This document shows positions 45,739-53,666 of a stretch of DNA of 64,000 bases, piece after piece; the first letter of the stretch is position 1; every line of letters starts with the position of its first letter. The position numbers were made by a program, and so were the translations under genes. Source of the stretch: Streptomyces aidingensis (lineage in GTDB: Bacteria; Actinomycetota; Actinomycetes; Streptomycetales; Streptomycetaceae); contig NZ_FOLM01000001.1 of NCBI RefSeq assembly GCF_900112355.1, forward strand, positions 603,276 through 667,275, written 5' to 3'. The notes beneath the pieces were generated by a model. The model made no database searches and was not told the DNA's origin. It saw nothing but the letters and a program-made list of their open reading frames with translations.

Positions 45739-46911
45739 ATGAGCCAGACGGCCGCCGGCCGAAGGACCGTCCGGATCGCCATGAACGGCGTCACCGGGCG
45801 CATGGGTTACCGCCAGCACCTGGTCCGCTCGATTCTGGCGATCCGCGAACAGGGCGGCATCGACGCCGGGGACGGCACGGTCATCTGGCCCGAACCCGTC
45901 CTGGTGGGCCGCCGGGAATACGCGTTGAAGGCGCTTGCCGAGCGGCACGGCCTGGACCCGGACGCCGTCTCCACCGACCTGGACGCGGTGCTCGCCGACG
46001 ACTCGGTCTCCGTCTACTTCGACGCCCAGGTCACCCTCGCCCGCGAGGAGGCGATCCGGAAGGCGGTCGCCGCCGGGAAGCACATCTACACCGAGAAGCC
46101 CACCGCCACCGGCCTGACCGGGGCGCTGGAGCTGGCCGGGCTGGCCCGGGCCGCCGGCATCAAGCACGGCGTGGTGCAGGACAAGCTCTTCCTGCCGGGC
46201 CTGCTCAAGCTCAAGCGGCTGATCGACGGCGGCTTCTTCGGCCGCATCCTCTCGGTGCGCGGCGAGTTCGGCTACTGGGTCTTCGAGGGCGACTGGCAGT
46301 CCGCCCAGCGGCCGTCCTGGAACTACCGCGCCGAGGACGGCGGCGGAATCGTGGTCGACATGTTCCCGCACTGGGAGTATGTGCTGCACGAGCTGTTCGG
46401 GCGGGTCACCGCCGTGCAGGCGCTGACCGCCACCCATATCCCGCAGCGCTGGGACGAGCGGGGCAAGCCGTATCCGGCCACCGCGGACGACGCCGCCTAC
46501 GGCATCTTCCAGCTCGACGGCGGCATCGTCGCCCAGATCAACTCCTCCTGGTCGGTCCGGGTGAACCGGGACGAACTGGTGGAGTTCCAGGTGGACGGCA
46601 CCGAGGGCTCGGCCGTGGCCGGCCTGCGCAACTGCCGTGTGCAGCACCGCTCGGCCACCCCCAAGCCGGTGTGGAACCCGGACATCCCGGCCACCGAGCC
46701 GTTCCGCGACCAGTGGCAGGAGGTGCCGGACAACGCCGAGTTCGACAACGGCTTCAAGGCGCAGTGGGAGCTGTTCCTGCGCCATGTGGAACTGGACGAG
46801 CCCTACACCTGGGACCTGCTGGCCGGCGCCCGGGGCGTGCAGCTTGCCGAGCTGGGCCTGCGGTCGGCGGCCGAGGGCCGCCGCCTGGACGTGCCGGAGC
46901 TGAGCCTGTGA
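45739..46911 (+). CDS. Gfo/Idh/MocA-family oxidoreductase
   Basis: NAD(P)-dependent sugar dehydrogenase of 390 residues. The Rossmann part begins VRIAMNGVTGRMGYRQHLVRSI. The Lys of the E-K-P motif (HIYTEKPTATG) and the later region (IVVDMFPHWEYVLHELFG, with Asp and His in place for catalysis) are typical. Substrate unknown, probably a sugar or cyclitol oxidised to a keto form. GGAAAGGA lies 8 nt before the ATG. First gene of a LacI-controlled operon; overlaps the next gene by 4 bp. Confidence 0.88.
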   Translation: MSQTAAGRRTVRIAMNGVTGRMGYRQHLVRSILAIREQGGIDAGDGTVIWPEPVLVGRREYALKALAERHGLDPDAVSTDLDAVLADDSVSVYFDAQVTLAREEAIRKAVAAGKHIYTEKPTATGLTGALELAGLARAAGIKHGVVQDKLFLPGLLKLKRLIDGGFFGRILSVRGEFGYWVFEGDWQSAQRPSWNYRAEDGGGIVVDMFPHWEYVLHELFGRVTAVQALTATHIPQRWDERGKPYPATADDAAYGIFQLDGGIVAQINSSWSVRVNRDELVEFQVDGTEGSAVAGLRNCRVQHRSATPKPVWNPDIPATEPFRDQWQEVPDNAEFDNGFKAQWELFLRHVELDEPYTWDLLAGARGVQLAELGLRSAAEGRRLDVPELSL

Positions 46912-48110
46912 CCGCCGCCGCGATCCCGTCCCTGCTGCTGCCCGCCGCGGACGGCACCCTCCAGCCGTACCGGCCCCGCCCGGCCGCCGCCACCACCCCC
47001 GGCGCGGGCGGCCCGGACCCTCGGGACGGCGCGCCGCTGGTCTCCCGGATCGTCTTCTCCGCCGCGCATGTGGTGGCCGATCCCTTCGCCGACACCACCC
47101 CGGACGGCCCGGCCGCCGTGGACTGGGACGCCACCCTGGCCTTCCGCCGCCACCTGTGGGCGCAGGGCCTGGGGGTGGCCGAGGCCATGGACACCGCCCA
47201 GCGCGGCATGGGCCTGGACTGGGCCGGCGCTGCCGAGCTGATCCGCCGCTCGGCGGCCGAGGCCCGGGCCGTCGGCGGCCGGATCGCCTGCGGCGTGGGC
47301 ACCGACCAGCTTCCGCCGCGCGGGGCGGACGCCGCCGCGGTCCGCCACGCCTACGAGGAGCAGCTCGCGGTCGTCGAATCGGCCGGCGCCCAGGCCATCC
47401 TCATGGCCTCGCGCGCCCTGTGCGCCACCGCCCGCGGGCCGGAGGACTACCGGGAGCTGTACGGGTATCTGCTGCGCCAGGCCACCGAGCCGGTGATCCT
47501 GCACTGGCTCGGCCCGATGTTCGACCCGGCGCTGACCGGCTACTGGGGCAGCGAGGACCTGGACGCGGCCACCGGGACCTTCCTCGCCGTGATCGCCGAC
47601 CACCCGGACAAGGTGGACGGGGTGAAGATCTCCCTGCTGGACGCCCAGCGGGAGATCGATCTGCGCCGCCGCCTGCCGCAGGGCGTGCGGTGCTACACCG
47701 GCGACGATTTCCACTATCCGGAGCTGATCGCCGGGGACGAGCAGGGCTTCAGCCACGCGCTGCTGGGCATCTTCGACCCGCTGGGCCCGCTGGCCGCGCG
47801 GGCGGTACGGGTGCTGGACACCGGTGACGTCAAGGGCTTCCGGGAGATCCTGGACCCGACCGTCGAGCTGTCCCGGCATCTGTTCCGGGCGCCGACCCGC
47901 TTCTACAAGACCGGGGTGGTCTTCCTGGCCTGGCTGGCCGGTCACCAGGAGCACTTCACCATGGTGGGCGGCCTGCAGTCGGCACGCTCGCTGCCGCACC
48001 TCGTCCGCGCCTACCGGCTGGCCGACGGTCTGGGCCTGTTCCCGGACCCGGAGCTGGCCCGGGACCGGATGGTCCGGCTTCTCGCCCTGCACGGAGTCAC
48101 CCAGTCATGA
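46908..48110 (+). CDS. DUF993 / dihydrodipicolinate-synthase-like protein
   Basis: A 400-residue protein of the DUF993 family, related to the TIM-barrel aldolases (DapA-like). Seen features: FRRHLWAQGLGVAEAMDTAQRGMGLDW, EPVILHWLGPMFDPAL, a likely Schiff-base Lys in DKVDGVKISLLDAQRE, and VRCYTGDDFHYPELIAGDEQGFSHALLGIFDP. It may cleave or rearrange the keto-sugar from the preceding oxidoreductase. GTG 46908 overlaps the upstream stop (GTGA). Confidence 0.8.
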   Translation: MTAAAIPSLLLPAADGTLQPYRPRPAAATTPGAGGPDPRDGAPLVSRIVFSAAHVVADPFADTTPDGPAAVDWDATLAFRRHLWAQGLGVAEAMDTAQRGMGLDWAGAAELIRRSAAEARAVGGRIACGVGTDQLPPRGADAAAVRHAYEEQLAVVESAGAQAILMASRALCATARGPEDYRELYGYLLRQATEPVILHWLGPMFDPALTGYWGSEDLDAATGTFLAVIADHPDKVDGVKISLLDAQREIDLRRRLPQGVRCYTGDDFHYPELIAGDEQGFSHALLGIFDPLGPLAARAVRVLDTGDVKGFREILDPTVELSRHLFRAPTRFYKTGVVFLAWLAGHQEHFTMVGGLQSARSLPHLVRAYRLADGLGLFPDPELARDRMVRLLALHGVTQS

Positions 48111-48985
48111 GCGACACGAACGGCACGATGTCCGGCGGGGCCGGGAACGGCGACCCGGCACTCGCCCGCTTCTCCATCAATCAGATGACCGTCAAGCAGC
48201 TCGGTCTGCCCGCGCTGGTCAAGGGCTGCACCGAGCTGGGGGTGCCGGCCGTGGGCCTGTGGCGGGAGCCGGTCCAGACCTACGGGGTGGCCGCCGCCGC
48301 CAGGCTGGTCCGGGACGCCGGGCTGGCCGTGACCTCGCTCTGCCGGGGCGGCTTCTTCACCGCCGTGGACCCGGGCGAGCGGGCGCGTGCCCTGGACGAC
48401 AACCGGGCGGCCATCGAGGAGGCGGCCACCCTGGGCACCGGCACCCTGGTGCTGGTCTCCGGCGGGCTGCCGCCCGGCAGCGGGGATCTGGCCGGGGCCC
48501 GGGAGCGGATCGCGGACGCGCTGGCCGAACTGGCGCCGTACGCCGCCGAGCGCGGGGTGCGGCTGGCCATCGAGCCGCTGCATCCGATGTATGCCTCCGA
48601 CCGCTGCGTGGTCTCCACCCTGGACCAGGCGCTGGAGCTGGCCGGACGGTTCCCGGCGGAGCAGGTGGGCGTGGTGATCGACACCTACCACCTGTGGTGG
48701 GACGACCGGCTGGCCCAGGGGATCGCCCGGGCCGGGGCCGAGGGCCGCATCCACTCCTTCCAGCTGGCGGACTGGGTGACACCGCTGCCCGAGGGGGTGC
48801 TCAACGGCCGGGGCCAGATCGGTGACGGCTGCGTGGACATGCGCTGGTTCCGGCAGCGGGTGGACGCGGCCACCGCCACACCGCTGCCCATCGAGGTGGA
48901 ACTGTTCAACGAGGCGCTCTGGGCCCGGGACGGGCTGGAGGTGCTGCGCGAGACCGCCCTGCGCTTCGTCCAGCACACCTTCTGA
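48107..48985 (+). CDS. Sugar-phosphate isomerase/epimerase-like TIM barrel
   Basis: A 292-residue xylose-isomerase-like (AP-endonuclease 2 fold) protein. Metal-site features: LAIEPLHPMYASDRCVVS (Glu), VVIDTYHLWWDD (Asp, His), IHSFQLADW and LPIEVELFNEALW (Glu). It probably isomerises or epimerises a keto-sugar. It overlaps the DUF993 gene by 4 bp (ATGA), so all three operon products are translationally coupled. No sugar transporter or kinase lies in the operon. Confidence 0.85.
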   Translation: MSDTNGTMSGGAGNGDPALARFSINQMTVKQLGLPALVKGCTELGVPAVGLWREPVQTYGVAAAARLVRDAGLAVTSLCRGGFFTAVDPGERARALDDNRAAIEEAATLGTGTLVLVSGGLPPGSGDLAGARERIADALAELAPYAAERGVRLAIEPLHPMYASDRCVVSTLDQALELAGRFPAEQVGVVIDTYHLWWDDRLAQGIARAGAEGRIHSFQLADWVTPLPEGVLNGRGQIGDGCVDMRWFRQRVDAATATPLPIEVELFNEALWARDGLEVLRETALRFVQHTF

Positions 48986-49038
48986 CCGGGCGCCGACCGG
49001 GCGCCGACCGGGCGCTGACCTGGCGTCGACCTGGCGCC
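48984..49038. repeat. Five 11-bp tandem repeats after the sugar operon
   Basis: Unit GACCGGGCGCC, five copies with a few changes in copies 3-5, beginning inside the stop codon of the isomerase gene. Confidence 0.85.
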
Positions 49039-49400
49039 GCCCCGCCGCAGACCGGGCCGGCCCGGTTCCGTTCCCGCTTCGCGCCGCAGGGAACACCGGG
49101 CCGGCCCCCGCCCCGGGCCGGCCCCATGCCATGCCCGTTCCGTGCCCCGGCCGTGCGCCCCCTGCGCCCCTGGGCGCGCATGGTGATCGAACGGTGTCGA
49201 AGAAAATACGGGCAGATGTGCAACCTCCGGGGTATCCCGGATGTCTCACTGTGCACGGGGTGCAGGAGGGGATCGAAGGGCCTGGCAGGGGGCCGGGCCC
49301 TTCGGGTTGTCCGGAGGCGGCCACGGCGGGCGGGCCCGGGTGCGGCGGGAGTTTTCCACAGGCATCCCGGGGTGTCGGCGGCTGCGGTTAACGTCGAGTC
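48986..49400. other. Gap between the sugar operon and recD2
   Basis: 415 bp. It holds the 11-bp repeats, the terminator 49054-49107, a second hairpin (CGAAGGGCC 49274-49282 with GGCCCTTCG 49296-49304), a DnaA-box-like TTTTCCACA at 49352-49360, and a TAACGT box (49389-49394) 6 nt before recD2. No gene is supported. Confidence 0.6.
49054..49107 (+). terminator. Terminator of the sugar operon
   Basis: Perfect 12-bp GGGCCGGCCCGG / CCGGGCCGGCCC (49054-49065, 49096-49107), with four more pairs (TTCC/GGAA) inside after a short bulge. Confidence 0.8.
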
Positions 49401-51785
49401 ATGTCGCGTCCGGCAAGTCCGTCCAGTGCCGCATCCGGTTCCCCGCCGCAGCCCGGCGCACCGCGCAGGGCCGTGGTGGAGGGGGTCCTGGAGCGGATCA
49501 CCTATGCCAATGAGGAGAACGGCTACACCGTCGCCCGGGTGGACACCGGCCGGGGCGGCGGCGAGCTGCTGACCGTCGTCGGGGCGCTGCTCGGCGCCCA
49601 GGTGGGGGAGTCGCTGCGGATGGAGGGCCGCTGGGGCTCGCATCCGCAGTACGGCCGCCAGTTCATGGTGGAGAACTACACCACCGTGCTGCCCGCCACC
49701 GTGCAGGGCATCCAGCGGTATCTGGGCTCGGGCCTGATCAAGGGCATCGGCCCGAAGACCGCCGAGCGGATCGTGGAGCACTTCGGCACCGAGACCCTGG
49801 AGGTCATCGAGGCCGATGCCGAGCGGCTGATCGCTGTCCCCGGCCTGGGCCCGAAGCGCACCGCGCTGATCGCCGCCGCCTGGGAGGAGCAGAAGGCCAT
49901 CAAGGAGGTGATGGTCTTCCTGCAGAGCGTGGAGGTCTCCACCTCCATCGCGGTGCGGATCTACAAGCAGTACGGCGACGCCTCCATCTCCGTGGTGAAG
50001 AACCAGCCCTACCGGCTGGCGGCCGACGTATGGGGCATCGGTTTTCTCACGGCGGACCGGATCGCCCGCGCGGTCGGCATCCCGCAGGACAGCCCGGAGC
50101 GGGTCAAGGCCGGGCTCCAGTACGCGCTGTCGCAGTCCACCGAGCAGGGGCACTGCTTTCTGCCGGAGGAGCGGCTGATCGCGGACGCGGTCAAGCTGCT
50201 CCAGGTGGACACCGGCCTGGTGATCGAATGCCTTGCCGAGCTGGCCGACGACCCCGAGGGCGTCGTCCGGGAACGCATCCCCGAGCGCCCCGCGCCATCC
50301 GCACCACCGCCCCGGCGCAGCCCGGACGGCAGCGCCGCCGACGCACCACCCGACGAGCCCCGGGACACCGGCGAGGACACCGGCGGGGACCCGGGCGGGG
50401 ACGGTGCCGGCCGGCTGGACGCCATCTATCTCGTCCCCCTGCATCGCGCGGAGGTCGCCCTGGCCGCCCAGGTGCGGCGGCTGCTGCGGAACGAGGGGGA
50501 CCGGCTCTCGGCCTTCCAGGGGGTGGACTGGGGCAAGGCCCTGGCCTGGCTGGCCGCCCGTACCGGCGCCGAGCTGGCGCCCGAGCAGGAGCAGGCGGTC
50601 CGGCTGGCGCTGACCGAGAAGGTGGCCGTGCTGACCGGCGGCCCCGGCTGCGGCAAGTCGTTCACCGTCCGCTCCGTCGTCGAGCTGGCCCGGGCCAAGC
50701 GCGCCAAGGTGGTGCTGGCCGCGCCCACCGGCCGGGCCGCCAAGCGGCTGGCCGAGCTGACCGGCGCCGAGGCCTCCACCGTGCACCGGCTGCTGGAGCT
50801 GCGGCCCGGCGGGGACGCCGCCTATGACCGGGACCGCCCGCTGGACGCCGATCTGGTGGTCGTGGACGAGGCCTCCATGCTGGATGTGCTGCTGGCGAAC
50901 AAGCTGGTCAAGGCGGTGGCGCCGGGCGCGCATCTGCTGCTGGTGGGGGATGTGGACCAGTTGCCCTCGGTCGGCCCCGGCCAGGTGCTGCGGGATTTCC
51001 TGGCCGAGCCCGGGCCCGTCCCGGCGGTCCGGCTGACCCGGATCTTCCGCCAGGCGCAGCAGTCCGGGGTGGTCACCAACGCGCACCGCATCAACACCGG
51101 TCTGCCGCCGGTCACCCAGGGGCTGGCCGACTTCTTCCTGTTCGCCGAGGAGGACACCGAGGCCGCCGGGAAGCTGGCGGTGGATGTGGCGGCCCGCCGG
51201 GTGCCCGCCAGATTCGGGCTCGACCCCCGCCGGGATGTGCAGGTGCTGGCGCCCATGCACCGCGGCCCGGCGGGCGCGGGGGTGCTGAACGCGCTGCTCC
51301 AGGAGGCCATCACCCCGGCCCGTCCCGGCCTGCCGGAGCGGCGGATCGGCGGCCGGGTCTTCCGTGTGGGCGACAAGGTGACCCAGATCAGAAATAATTA
51401 TGACAAAGGAGAAAATGGGGTTTTCAATGGCACGGTCGGGGTGGTCACCGGCCTCGATCCCGTGGAGCAGCGGCTGACGGTGCTCACCGAGGAAGACGAG
51501 GAAGTGCCCTACGACTTCACCGAGCTCGACGAGCTGGCGCACGCCTACGCCGTAACGATCCACCGGTCCCAGGGCAGCGAGTATCCCTGCGTGGTGATTC
51601 CGGTCACCATGAGTGCCTGGATGATGCTGCAGCGGAATCTTTTGTATACCGCGGTGACCCGGGCGAAACGGCTGGTGGTGCTGGTCGGCTCGCGCCGTGC
51701 GCTCGGTCAGGCGGTGCGCAGCGTCTCCGCCGGGAGCCGGTATACGGCACTGGACAAGCGGCTCACCGGGGCGCTATGCCCTTGA
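49401..51785 (+). CDS. recD2: RecD2-type ATP-dependent DNA helicase
   Basis: 5'-3' superfamily 1B helicase of 794 residues, the stand-alone RecD-like type not tied to RecBC. Order: OB-like start, helix-hairpin-helix region (GLIKGIGPKTAERIVEHFG; VPGLGPKRTALIAAAW), a Pro/Asp-rich insert (about residues 295-345), then the motor: Walker A LTGGPGCGKSFTVRS, motif II VVVDEASMLD, VGDVDQLPSVGPG, LTRIFRQAQQS, and C-terminal AYAVTIHRSQGSEYPCVVIPV with LLYTAVTRAKRLVVLVG. An AT-rich patch lies at 51388-51430, in codons for QIRNNYDKGENGVFNG. TAACGT is 6 nt before the ATG, so it is probably leaderless. Confidence 0.93.
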   Translation: MSRPASPSSAASGSPPQPGAPRRAVVEGVLERITYANEENGYTVARVDTGRGGGELLTVVGALLGAQVGESLRMEGRWGSHPQYGRQFMVENYTTVLPATVQGIQRYLGSGLIKGIGPKTAERIVEHFGTETLEVIEADAERLIAVPGLGPKRTALIAAAWEEQKAIKEVMVFLQSVEVSTSIAVRIYKQYGDASISVVKNQPYRLAADVWGIGFLTADRIARAVGIPQDSPERVKAGLQYALSQSTEQGHCFLPEERLIADAVKLLQVDTGLVIECLAELADDPEGVVRERIPERPAPSAPPPRRSPDGSAADAPPDEPRDTGEDTGGDPGGDGAGRLDAIYLVPLHRAEVALAAQVRRLLRNEGDRLSAFQGVDWGKALAWLAARTGAELAPEQEQAVRLALTEKVAVLTGGPGCGKSFTVRSVVELARAKRAKVVLAAPTGRAAKRLAELTGAEASTVHRLLELRPGGDAAYDRDRPLDADLVVVDEASMLDVLLANKLVKAVAPGAHLLLVGDVDQLPSVGPGQVLRDFLAEPGPVPAVRLTRIFRQAQQSGVVTNAHRINTGLPPVTQGLADFFLFAEEDTEAAGKLAVDVAARRVPARFGLDPRRDVQVLAPMHRGPAGAGVLNALLQEAITPARPGLPERRIGGRVFRVGDKVTQIRNNYDKGENGVFNGTVGVVTGLDPVEQRLTVLTEEDEEVPYDFTELDELAHAYAVTIHRSQGSEYPCVVIPVTMSAWMMLQRNLLYTAVTRAKRLVVLVGSRRALGQAVRSVSAGSRYTALDKRLTGALCP

Positions 51786-51924
51786 TGCCCCTTGGTGCTC
51801 GGCACTGCGTGCCAGAAAACACGTCCATTGGCTGACCCCGAGTGCACTAAGTGGCGCCGGATGGGGGACAGTGGAAGCAGTCAGGGCACCTCGAAGAAGA
51901 GGCACGACGTCGGTGAGGGAAGAC

Positions 51925-53229
51925 GTGAGCGAACACCGCGCAAGTGACAGCGCCGTAGTACTGCGGTACGGAAAAGACGAGTACCGCTATCCCATGGTGG
52001 AGAGCACGGTCGGTGACCAGGGGCTCGACATCGCCAAGCTGCGCGCCGATACCGGTCTGGTGACCCTGGACTCCGGTTACGGCAACACCGCCGCCTACAA
52101 GTCGGCGATCACCTACCTGGACGGCGAGCAGGGCATCCTCCGCTACCGGGGCTATCCCATCGAACAGCTCGCGGAGCGCGGCTCGTTCCTGGAGACCGCC
52201 TTTCTGCTGATCAACGGCGAGCTGCCCACCGCCGAGGAGCTGGCGGCCTTCCGGGACGAGATCACCCAGCACACGCTGCTGCACGAGGACGTCAAACGGT
52301 TCTACCAGGGCTTCCCGCGCGACGCCCACCCGATGGCCATGCTCTCCTCCGTGGTCAGCGCGCTGTCCACCTTCTACCAGGACAGCCACAACCCGTTCGA
52401 CGAGAAGCAGCGCCACCTCTCCACCATCCGGCTGCTGGCCAAGCTGCCGACCATCGCGGCCTTCGCCTACAAGAAGGCGGTCGGCCACCCCTTCGTCTAT
52501 CCGCGCAACGACCTCGGCTATGTGGAGAACTTCCTCCGCATGACCTTCGCCGTCCCGGCCGAGGAGTACGCGCTGGACCCGGTCGTGGTCGACGCCCTGG
52601 ACAAGCTGCTGATCCTGCACGCGGACCACGAGCAGAACTGCTCCACCTCCACCGTCCGCCTGGTCGGCTCCTCGCACGCCAACCTGTTCGCCTCCATCTC
52701 GGCCGGCATCAGCGCCCTGTGGGGCCCCCTGCACGGCGGCGCCAACCAGGCCGTGCTGGAGATGCTGGAGTCCATCGCGGCCTCCGGCGGGGATGTCGAC
52801 ACCTTCATCCGCAAGGTGAAGAACAAGGAGGACGGCGTCCGGCTGATGGGCTTCGGCCACCGGGTCTACAAGTCCTTCGACCCCCGCGCCAAGATCATCA
52901 AGCAGGCCGCGCACGGGGTCCTCTCCGCCCTCGGCAAGTCCGACGAACTGCTGGACATCGCCCTCCGCCTGGAGGACCGGGCGCTCAGCGACGACTACTT
53001 CGTGCAGCGCAACCTCTACCCCAACGTGGACTTCTACACCGGTCTGATCTACCGCGCGATGGGCTTCCCGACCACCATGTTCACGGTGCTCTTCGCGCTG
53101 GGCCGGCTGCCCGGCTGGATCGCCCAGTGGCATGAGATGATCAAGGAACCGGGTTCGCGCATCGGCCGCCCCCGGCAGATCTACACCGGCGTGGTCGAGC
53201 GGGACTACGTCCCCGTCGAGCAGCGCTGA
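51925..53229 (+). CDS. gltA: Citrate synthase
   Basis: Condenses acetyl-CoA and oxaloacetate at the entry of the TCA cycle; 434 residues, hexameric bacterial type. Catalytic His and Asp are in LILHADHEQNCSTSTVRLVGSS, GPLHGGANQAVLEML and LMGFGHRVYKSFDPRAKI; nearby EPGSRIGRPRQIYTG is the family C-terminus. GTG 51925 gives the family N-terminus (VSEHRASD...VVLRYG); the frame is open back to 51697 but that is not coding. GAGGGA lies 4 nt before GTG. A hairpin (53324-53355) ends it. Confidence 0.95.
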   Translation: MSEHRASDSAVVLRYGKDEYRYPMVESTVGDQGLDIAKLRADTGLVTLDSGYGNTAAYKSAITYLDGEQGILRYRGYPIEQLAERGSFLETAFLLINGELPTAEELAAFRDEITQHTLLHEDVKRFYQGFPRDAHPMAMLSSVVSALSTFYQDSHNPFDEKQRHLSTIRLLAKLPTIAAFAYKKAVGHPFVYPRNDLGYVENFLRMTFAVPAEEYALDPVVVDALDKLLILHADHEQNCSTSTVRLVGSSHANLFASISAGISALWGPLHGGANQAVLEMLESIAASGGDVDTFIRKVKNKEDGVRLMGFGHRVYKSFDPRAKIIKQAAHGVLSALGKSDELLDIALRLEDRALSDDYFVQRNLYPNVDFYTGLIYRAMGFPTTMFTVLFALGRLPGWIAQWHEMIKEPGSRIGRPRQIYTGVVERDYVPVEQR

Positions 53230-53323
53230 ACGCGGCTCCACCGCCCTTTGCCGCACACCTCCGCACAGGACATCCGCGCAGGACATCCGCACTCTGCGCG
53301 GCTCACGACGCCGCACGGTCGTA

Positions 53324-53355
53324 CGGGCCCGGTCTCCACTGGAGCACCGGGCCCG
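53324..53355 (+). terminator. Terminator of citrate synthase
   Basis: Perfect 10-bp stem CGGGCCCGGT / ACCGGGCCCG, loop 12 nt, 95 nt after the stop. Confidence 0.8.
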
Positions 53356-53361
53356 CGTGAT

Positions 53362-53377
53362 TGTGATGCAGATCACA
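53362..53377. promoter_or_regulatory. Crp-like site TGTGA-N6-TCACA
   Basis: TGTGATGCAGATCACA is a perfect 6-4-6 palindrome equal to the classic CRP consensus and one base from the streptomycete Crp motif GTG-N6-GNCAC. It lies 7 bp after the gltA terminator, and about 290 bp before the Fic gene. Confidence 0.55.
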
Positions 53378-53399
53378 GCGCCAGGGGGGCAACGAACCG

Positions 53400-53554
53400 G
53401 CCCCAGTCGTGTCTAACTGAGTGACGTCGATGTGGTTTCGGCTGGATCCGCATCGGCGAGCCGACTGGGCGAGGTCCCGTGGGGGGACGCTTCGCGTCAG
53501 CGGCACAAAGCGCCTCGCCCGGGCCCAGTGGGGGGACTCGGCGCGAGGCGCTTT
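53400..53554 (+). ncRNA. Possible small RNA ending in a strong terminator
   Basis: A stretch of about 150 bp with no convincing reading frame, between the Crp-like site and a hairpin AAAGCGCCTCGC / GCGAGGCGCTTT (53507-53518, 53543-53554), followed by T-rich CTCCTTGT. Short related segments (GTGGGGGGAC) repeat inside. A TAACTG box lies at 53414-53419 with no clear -35. Alternatively it is only leader DNA of the Fic gene with a second gltA terminator. Confidence 0.3.
53507..53554 (+). terminator. Second hairpin terminator after gltA
   Basis: Perfect 12-bp stem with A/T outer pairs (AAAG...CTTT), loop 24 nt, then TCTCCTTGT. The A-tract/T-tract edges make it a better canonical terminator than most here. 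Confidence 0.7.
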
Positions 53555-53666
53555 CTCCTTGTCTACGCGCACACACCCCACCCACCCCTCACCAGCCGTA
53601 TGCGGGCGCTGACGCAGGGCTGTTGCCGGCGCCGGTCCCTCCGCGCGTGGCAGTTATCCTGTGCCC

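Noticed and set aside
48984-49038. CRISPR array
   Set aside because: 11-bp direct repeats with no spacers and no cas genes; a simple tandem repeat.
49352-49360. DnaA box / replication origin before recD2
   Set aside because: One TTTTCCACA alone, no cluster of boxes and no dnaA/dnaN nearby.
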